From positions 1-64,000 of the forward strand of contig ADNK01001130.1 in the NCBI GenBank assembly GCA_000320545.1: 64,000 bases of DNA, in the 5' to 3' direction. The notes beneath the pieces were generated by a model. The model searched no databases. It saw nothing but the letters and a program-made list of their open reading frames with translations, and was not told where the DNA came from. A program made the position numbers and the translations under genes. Of this stretch, positions 56,936-64,000 are shown piece by piece. The stretch is from Bigelowiella natans CCMP2755. Taxonomy: Eukaryota; Cercozoa; Chlorarachniophyceae. Numbering within the stretch: the first letter of the stretch is position 1; each line of letters begins with the position of its first letter.

Positions 56936-58463
56936 ACCTGCTGCTGCTGCTTTCTAATTCCACCACTTTGCCGTATTAGCATTGTTCTCTACTTCTTGTT
57001 CTTATGTGCATACATGAATATCTATTCAATCATACACCATTCCTCCTAGTGATGATTGTCTTGCTTACCCATCATCATCATCATCATCATCATCATCATT
57101 ATCATCATCATCATCATCCTGCAATCCCCCCCCCCCACCACCGTCACTTGACAGATACGAACAGAATGCGAACGAGGATGCGAAGGTCGGCATTGCTATC
57201 CGCAACCTGGAGAAGCGATTTGGAAACCAAACGGCAGAGGAAGCAGCGGTGATGATGATGATGATGATCATGATGATGATGATGATGTAGAATCGAGAAA
57301 GAACCTCTTGAAAATCTGCTGCTGATGACCAGCATGTGATATAATAATAATCATCATCATCATAATCGCGATTGAATGCATGGACGCGTGCACACCACCA
57401 CCACCTAACATTGCCATCACTTCAACCACCATTATCATTATTCCTTCCTCCTCTCTACTATTGTTGTTGTTGTTGTTGTTCATAGGTGAAAAGCATCAAC
57501 CTAGACATGTACATCGGGCAAATCTTCTCGCTCCTAGGGCACAACGGCGCGGGGAAGACGACAACAATCAACATGCTCACAGGTGTTTCTTCTTCTTATT
57601 TCTCAGTAGTAGTAGCAGCGGTAGGGTGAATAGGGTGGTTGGGTGGTGGTACTAGCGATGGGGTATGGAATTTGAAAATCAGACCGGTAGCTCATACAGC
57701 AGCCGCAGCCCATTGTATGAACATCACCTTCTGACTCGTTCTTTGTGCGAACAACGAAGGAATGCTTCCTCCGACGGGAGGGGACGCCATTATCTTTGGC
57801 AACAACATCATCGATCAAATGAAGGTACCAGTGGTAGCATTTGTAGTTGTAGTAGCAGCAGCGCTAGTGGTAGTAGTAATAGTAGTAGTAGTAGTAGTGG
57901 TAGTAGCAGTGATGATGGGCAGGAGAAGGAGGAGGTAATGGGGTTGAAGGGAAATATAAGTATGCAAGGAGGAAGAAGAAGGAGGAGGAAGAAGAAGGAA
58001 AAGTAGAAGAAGATACTGGGAGCGTCTCGTTGATAGCAATGGGGTTGAGAAGGACGTGTTTCTTCTTAGTTGGCTTGATTGAGTTGTTGCTATTCCTTGA
58101 TTGGTGACTGACAGACTATCAGAAAAGACTTGGGAGTGTGCCCCCAACATGACATCCTATTCGAGAACTACACCGTCCGCGAGCACTTGTACTTATTTTC
58201 AAAGATCAAAGGTACTTTCAAGCGTAAAGATAACAGACAATCAGCCCCCATCCATATTGTTCTTATATGCATCTGCATACGGTTCTTCTTCTTCTTCTTC
58301 TTCTTCTTCTTCTTCTTCTTCTTCTTCTCTTTCTTCTCTCGTGTGTCAAAAAATTCTTCGGTATCTTGACCGACAACAAATGTACCCAGGAATTCCATCC
58401 GGAGAGATCGAAAATGCTGTCCGATCGACTATCCGAGAGGTAGTAGTACTTCGCATGTTCGCA

Positions 58464-58494
<31 letters not shown>

Positions 58495-58713
58495 ATTGCG
58501 CCACTGCCAGTCAACCAACGCCGTTGCAACGATGGAACTAATCGTAATCAAAATTTAAAAAAAGCCTTGATGTTTGGCAATGATGGCGGTTGTGGTTATT
58601 GCAGTGATGGTCACCTCGCAAGTGTGATGATGAGCTATTAATAGAATGAAATGCCGATGATACACCACACGGCACTGTTTGATTCCTAACACTGAGCATA
58701 TTATCATTGATTG

Positions 58714-58748
<35 letters not shown>

Positions 58749-59079
58749 GTCGGGCTCACAGAGAAAATAAACACGTACTCCCAGTCGCTGTCGGGTGGGA
58801 TGAAGCGGAAACTGAGCGTGGGAATGGCTTTGATCGGTACTGCTTAAGCGAGCATAGGCTCACGAGTTCATCGATAAGTGCAGGACTTTACTTTGAGCTG
58901 TAGTAGTAGTATTATTTCTGCTTATTTGCTGCTACCTCCATCCATCCATCCACCACAACAATCGCTCAGGTGGCTCTCGTGCGGTGATCTTGGACGAACC
59001 GACGTCTGGAATGGACCCCTACTCAAGGCGAAGTAATCAGAAGAAGAAGAAAGAAGAAGAAGAAAGAAGAAGAAGAAGA

Positions 59080-59123
<44 letters not shown>

Positions 59124-60520
59124 GGAGTAGCGATTCAGTCAGTGTTGTTCGTATTATCAACATTTTATGCCTCTTCCATTAGGCACGTGGGAGATGCTCA
59201 AACAGGCAAAACAGGGTTCTACTACTACTACTACTACTACTACTACTTGAATTCGCTATATGTAAACAATGCAATCAAATATGCTATTATTCTGGAAGAA
59301 GAAGATGAAGAAGAAGAAGGAAAAGAAGAAGGGAACTAGACAGACTACTACTGTCGTGTACACAAAAGCATATTTTGACGTTGTATGGAGAAAGACAGGA
59401 TACGTGCTTTCCCATTTTTGCCCCTCTCCACCATCACCCCCACCCCCTCAATCTTTCTCTCCCTCTCCCTCTCATTAAACCTCACCATCAATTACTTGAT
59501 AGGCCGGGTGCTGATTCTTACAACGCATTTCATGGACGAAGCTGACCAGCTTGGTGACCGAATTGCCATCATGCATCTTGGCAGAATCAAATGCTGCGGG
59601 TAATTGAATATTATCACCACCTTCCACCATCACTACCTGCGTTACGATTCTAATTGATGTTCTCACCAGCATTACGCATAGAGTCATCATCGTCAATCTA
59701 ATCCACAGGGCACCTCGCCCATCATCCCCATTCAATATTTCATCATCGTCATCATCATCATCATCATCATCACTGCGTGTACTGATAATGACATACTGAT
59801 ATTCCTAATAGTTCAAGTTTGTTCCTGAAGAAGAAATACGGCGTCGGCTACATCCTCACCGTGGACAAGAAGGTTATTACTACTCAACTACACACTGTCG
59901 TTGTCATCGTCGTCGTCGTCATCGCCTTCTCCCGTTTACATTATGCCTCACAATCGGCCATCTCCATCATTTCCAGGAGGGGGCACTAACAAACGCTATT
60001 CAGCAACTTGTGCAGAACTCCGTTAAGTAAGTGAGAGCTAGGAAGAAGCACCCTCTTTGATAATGATGATGGAGATGAAGAAGACGACGACGACGTGATG
60101 ATAAAACACGTGATGATGATGATGATGAGGATGCACTGAAATACACGAAAGTACTCGTCGTCGATATCATCATCATTGTCTCATCACTTCCTTGCTGATG
60201 ACCGGCAACCACAAAGGGAATGCGAGATTCTATCGAATGTCGCCGGCGAGATCTCTTTTCAGCTGCCCTTCAGCTCATCCCACAGGTTTCCCTGACATGT
60301 TTGATGCAATCGACAAGAACAAGGTACCAGCGTGGTAGTAAGTAGTAGTAGTAGTAGTAGTAGCAGTAGCAGTAGTAATAGTAGAAGAGACGAATTGCAC
60401 CCAATCCTTTGGGAAGGGGGGGGGGTTGCAATACGTTATCAAGTTACTGAGCAAATTGTAGCTATGCTGCCGATGTGCAATGGCGATGTGACGATGGGAA
60501 ACATGGAAAGACGATGCCTA

Positions 60521-60555
<35 letters not shown>

Positions 60556-61079
60556 TGTTCTCGAGAAATCATATCTTGTCAATCCTCCTCCCCCGATCGG
60601 CATAACAGGAGTCCTGGGGCGTTAACAGCTACTCGGTGTCAGTAACGACGTTAGAAGAGGTGGATAGAGATAGCGTCCTAGCAGCATGTTATGGTATTAC
60701 CCCCTGAGACGTGACTGTGTGTCATTATTATGTTGTTGTACAGGTATTCCTCAAGGTGGGTAACCAGGATGACGAAAAACTAGATCCAGAGGTAACACAA
60801 AGGCACACCACGCTATAGCATTTCTGATTGATATCACCAGCTCATCGGCCTGAACTTTCATCAATAAACAAAAAAAGCTTAAGCGTCGTTATTCGAGCCT
60901 GATGAGCGGAGAGGACGTTCCTGATGATGATGATGAAAAGAGGTACGGAAAACATCAGTCGTCTATCATAGTAGAATAGTTGTAGTAGTGTTGTAGAAGT
61001 AATGGTCGCAGGTCTTTGTCGCGATTGATTTTCAGTATTGTGCACGCATTAAAGAAAGTATTGTAATCATAATTGCCAA

Positions 61080-61110
<31 letters not shown>

Positions 61111-61688
61111 TTCCCCCACCCTCGTCGTTGTTGTCGTTTTTTGTCTCTCCCCCTCTTGGTCGTCGCCAATCTCGTCAATATTCGAAGTGGCGCTGCTGCT
61201 CCCCCTCCCCCCATCGAGCCACACCCCGACGACGTGAAGAAGGAAAAATTAAAATCGATGAAAAAGCCATTGCTCAACGACGAAAGTCTGAACACCTCCG
61301 GAACAAGTGTCAACTTCCAGAAGTTGGAGGGATTCGAACGGTTTAAAGTCAGTAAAAGTACATAGTATTGCTTACATTCCTCCCCCCCCCTTCTAGGTGG
61401 TTATCTGCTTCATCATCACTATCATTATTATAATCAATCATATTAGGTTCACTTTGTCGCTCTTATGATCAAGCGCTGGAACTTCACCAAAAGAGACTTC
61501 TGGATATGGGTTGTAGTTATGTAGAGAAAAGAACCACCCCCCCGTCATGAATAGATGAGTATCATCTGCACATATGTGAGCGTCTGCCCCCTCTTTATTT
61601 TAAGCACGTCAATTTTTTTAATTTTGTATAGATATGGCAAATCGCAATCCCGGCAATTCTCCTACTCGGTACATTGACATTCACATAG

Positions 61689-61727
<39 letters not shown>

Positions 61728-62719
61728 CATCATCATCATCATCATCATCATCGCTGTGGCCTATGACCTGTGTTATTATCTTGACGAGTCTCCTCTTTGT
61801 TCTCCCTCTACCCTTCCCCTCTATCACGATTGAATAGGCATGATTGGTCTGATTGTCGGTGCCGCAGACTTGCAAGTCAAGGACATCAATATAGGTAGTA
61901 GGTGCTGGTTGCGAGTAGCAAGCTGAGAGACAAAGCATGCAGCACAAACACACATGCACACACGCACCTATCTACCAGCCGTGTACATAAATGATGACAA
62001 TTAATAAAACAGGTGTGGGAGAGTACAACACGCCAAACTACGTGCCGGTAGTAGTAGTAGTAGTAGTAGTAGTAATAGTAAGGGGTAAGATGACCGCAGA
62101 AATAGCATCATGAGGCCGCTGCTGCTGCTGCCATTAGATAGATGATAACAATGTAAAAGACGATGTAGATCACATACGACGTAAGTCAGTACCATGACCT
62201 AGTACATCATGTGAAATCGTCTTCTCGTAACCCTCCCCCCCCCCCTCCTCCTCCTCCTTCTGCTTCCAAATCATCGTCATCGTCATCGTCATCATCATCA
62301 TCATCATCGTGATAATCACAGGCTGGCCCTACGGACTACTCCGTAGACCCCCTCTCGCTTATCGATAACTCTCAAAACTCAGTTCTTATCAACGCAACCA
62401 CGCCAGTGGGTGGCGACGATCTGGTAATCAACGCTCTAGCTCTTTGTCGTGTGCCGTCGTTGTCGTTTTCGGGCTCAGTATGCTGTTCTCCGCATTGTTG
62501 TTATTATTATTGTTGTTATTATCATTATAAATTATGATAATATATAAGGTTCTGACCGAAGGTTGTTCGTATACTAACATGACCCCAACATCGTCAACTG
62601 ACATGGTAGTAAAAGCAGTAGTAGTAGTAGAAGAAGAAGAAGAAGAAGAAGAAGCGGTAGTGAAGTATGGCTCTAAGTTATCATCATATGATGGTGAAGC
62701 GAATGACGCAAGGAGCAGG

Positions 62720-62758
<39 letters not shown>

Positions 62759-64000
62759 GAAGAAGAAGAACGGGTGAACAAGAAGATAAATTCAAATATG
62801 GTCATTTATATAACCAATACCGCTGTTTCACAATGCATATCAAATCTTCATTCTTCTCCTCCCCCCCTCCCCCCCTATCTATCCTCCTCCTCCTTTGTTG
62901 TCTCCCAGGCTCGCTATCTCCTCTGCACGTGGAAGGAATTCGAGCAGACAAAATATGGTAACAATAGCGTGCTAGCTAGGAGCAGCAGTAGCACTAGCAG
63001 TAGTTGCGAGTAAAGTAACGGACGGGTGGGATGAGCCCTTCCTTGCCTCTCCCTTACCATTCATTCCCCCTCGTACGAACACCTCATTGCTGCTGAATAA
63101 CGCCGGTGTGTACGGGGATATCACATCAGGGGCCTTCCTGGGTCCCCTTGGCGACGACTCAAGTGTACGCGATCAAATGAACTTCTCCACCATCTTTACA
63201 AACACGACCGCTGTGTTTGGCCTCCCAGCTTTCTTAAGTCTCAGGAACAAGGCGAGGGCGAGAGAGGTACAGCGCGAGTGACGGTGCTCTGTCGCTGTCT
63301 ACACACGAATTCTGCATCGTTATCAGCCTAGCGTAATTTCGAATAGGCGTTACGATCAAAGGGAGCGAGCTCGGCCAGCACCTTTGACATATCTTTAACA
63401 TCATCCCCATGGCCCAAAACAGCCAAGCAGAAAGCTATCAATCAAGCCTTTACCGGTAGCAAAGCAGCTACTATTCCTCTGGGGAAATCCATCCCCCATT
63501 CTCGCTACTGCTATTTTAGAAATTTTGTGCGCTTTGGAATTACATCATTACTGTAGGCTGCTTGTCGCCATTTCACCCCCCCGCCCCCCCTTCGTGCTCC
63601 TCCTCCTCGTCATCATTATCATCATCATCATCACTGCCGTTGTCCCTAACATCATCGAAGGTATTGCGGTGACAATCGCTTTTGCCTTCGTCCCTGCGGG
63701 AGTTGCTGGCTTCATCATTCGTGAAAGACAGACCGGCAGCAAACACCTCCAGATTATATCAGGAGTGAACATCGTCGCATACTGGTCATCAACGACACTT
63801 GTGATTGATTGATTGATTGATGGTGATAGTGGTGGGGATGGGGATGGTGATGATGATGGTGATGCGTTTTCTAAGGTGTCTAGGCAATATCAATCACACA
63901 AACTTCATGTTATTTTATGCAGGCTGTCTAATTTTGCATGGGACTTTCTCAACTTCCTCCCTTCCTGCATCATCGCGTATGTATTCGTCTGCGGCACTAA
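49757..64000 (+). CDS. ABCA-type ABC transporter, truncated by window edge
   Basis: Full-size subfamily A ABC transporter, likely a lipid exporter or importer, with dozens of small exons. Exon 1 (49757-49789) joins in phase to 49871-49934: [22 protein letters not shown], then EILLP and TM1 ([14 protein letters not shown]). The first extracellular domain includes [20 protein letters not shown] (51090-51150), [16 protein letters not shown] and [14 protein letters not shown]. Then come [13 protein letters not shown] (53870), [18 protein letters not shown] (54154) and several helices, including [17 protein letters not shown]. Next are [19 protein letters not shown] and [17 protein letters not shown]1 has Walker [11 protein letters not shown] (57541), Q-loop VCPQHDILF (58138), signature LSGGMKRK (58791), Walker [13 protein letters not shown] (58987) and H-loop [15 protein letters not shown] (59517). 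The second half starts with [13 protein letters not shown] (61468) and continues to [20 protein letters not shown] (63690) and [11 protein letters not shown] (63933). NBD2 lies beyond the window. Confidence 0.93.
51371..51576. repeat. (TA)n-(TG)n and (CG)n-(CA)n-(GA)n compound repeats
   Basis: TA into TG at 51371-51441, then CG/CA into GA at 51493-51576, both in the ABCA intron before the exon [11 protein letters not shown]. Confidence 0.95.
52363..52830. repeat. (TG)n, (GAG)n, (CA)n and (TAA)n tracts
   Basis: TG at about 52363-52391, GAG at 52503-52537, CG/CA at 52586-52608 and TAA/AAT at about 52793-52825, interspersed with short ABCA exons. Confidence 0.9.
54062..54127. repeat. Compound (TA)n-(TG)n microsatellite
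   Basis: TA into interrupted TG about 25 bp before the AATAG acceptor of the EGLKMMGAS exon in ABCA. Confidence 0.95.
54938..55040. repeat. (GGA)n and (TG)n tracts in ABCA intron
   Basis: GGA at about 54938-54966 and TG at 55004-55040. Confidence 0.92.
56870..57290. repeat. (GA)n, (CAT)n and (ATG)n tracts around NBD1 first exon
   Basis: GA at about 56870-56933, CAT at 57071-57118 and ATG at 57250-57288 bracket the exon at about 57155-57250 encoding [16 protein letters not shown]. Confidence 0.92.
58282..58330. repeat. (CTT)n repeat in ABCA intron
   Basis: About 45 bp of CTT, between the Q-loop exon and the exon [16 protein letters not shown]. Confidence 0.92.
58717..59120. repeat. (TA)n, (AAG)n and (GA)n tracts near NBD1 signature exons
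   Basis: TA at 58717-58745 sits at the acceptor of the signature exon; AAG then GA at 59042-59120 follows the Walker B exon. Confidence 0.92.
60522..60553. repeat. (GT)n microsatellite
   Basis: Pure GT about 32 bp, ABCA intron. Confidence 0.93.
61080..61112. repeat. (CAT)n trinucleotide repeat
   Basis: About 33 bp of CAT, ABCA intron preceding a proline-rich linker exon ([16 protein letters not shown]). Confidence 0.9.
61692..61752. repeat. (CA)n followed by (CAT)n
   Basis: CA to about 61726 then CAT to about 61752, right after the ABCA exon [17 protein letters not shown]. Confidence 0.92.
62725..62757. repeat. (TA)n microsatellite
   Basis: About 33 bp pure TA in an ABCA intron. Confidence 0.93.

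Noticed and set aside
1-64000. CRISPR arrays, operons or bacterial signals
   Set aside because: The sequence is eukaryotic; tandem repeats here are microsatellites without spacer-repeat structure.

Overview
This window is nuclear DNA from an intron-rich eukaryote. Small exons have GT-AG borders and the standard code applies; one introns looks GC-AG. A nuclear tRNA-Gly is present. Introns and spacers carry many microsatellites, such as (TA)n, (CA)n, (GA)n and (CAT)n. An IFT25 homologue implies a lineage that builds cilia or flagella. Together with a GPCR-kinase-like RGS/AGC kinase, an ABCA transporter and a Ty3-type retrotransposon, this suggests a protist. A stramenopile would fit, but nothing here proves the lineage.

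Layout from left to right: an unrecognised minus-strand gene (to 2604); an RGS-AGC protein kinase with a C-terminal CaaX box (+, 3393-6032, rebuilt as 6 exons); a short basic protein with a duplicated exon (+, to 8838); TMEM208/SND2 (-, 10322-11714); tRNA-Gly(GCC); an unknown single-pass membrane protein (+, 12387-15989); an MFS sugar transporter (-, 17257-18940); a complete LTR retrotransposon (minus orientation, 19252-24966); a universal stress protein (+, to 26899); SBDS (-, 27873-29767, 10 exons, 248 aa); an intronless Cj0069-like ATP-grasp protein (+, 30426-31556); IFT25 plus an unclear upstream unit (-, 32400-34520); an RCC1-repeat protein (+, 34682-39520); NCBP3 (-, 40313-42310); SEL1L/HRD3 (+, 43084-47931); an EXPERA-like membrane protein (-, 48793-49470); and an ABCA transporter running off the right edge (+, 49757 onward).

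Gene orientation alternates almost strictly, so genes lie as divergent pairs with short shared 5' regions and convergent pairs with 3' spacers of about 0.8-1.5 kb. The spacers at gene 3' ends are unusually rich in CTAG and other short palindromes. This is the most general unexplained pattern in the window.

No single pathway unites the genes. Several act at the ER (TMEM208 in membrane targeting, SEL1L in ERAD, the EXPERA-like protein). Others serve RNA and ribosome biology (SBDS, NCBP3) or transport and signalling (MFS, ABCA, RGS kinase). Gene models were assembled by eye from splice-site phase and family resemblance, without alignment software.
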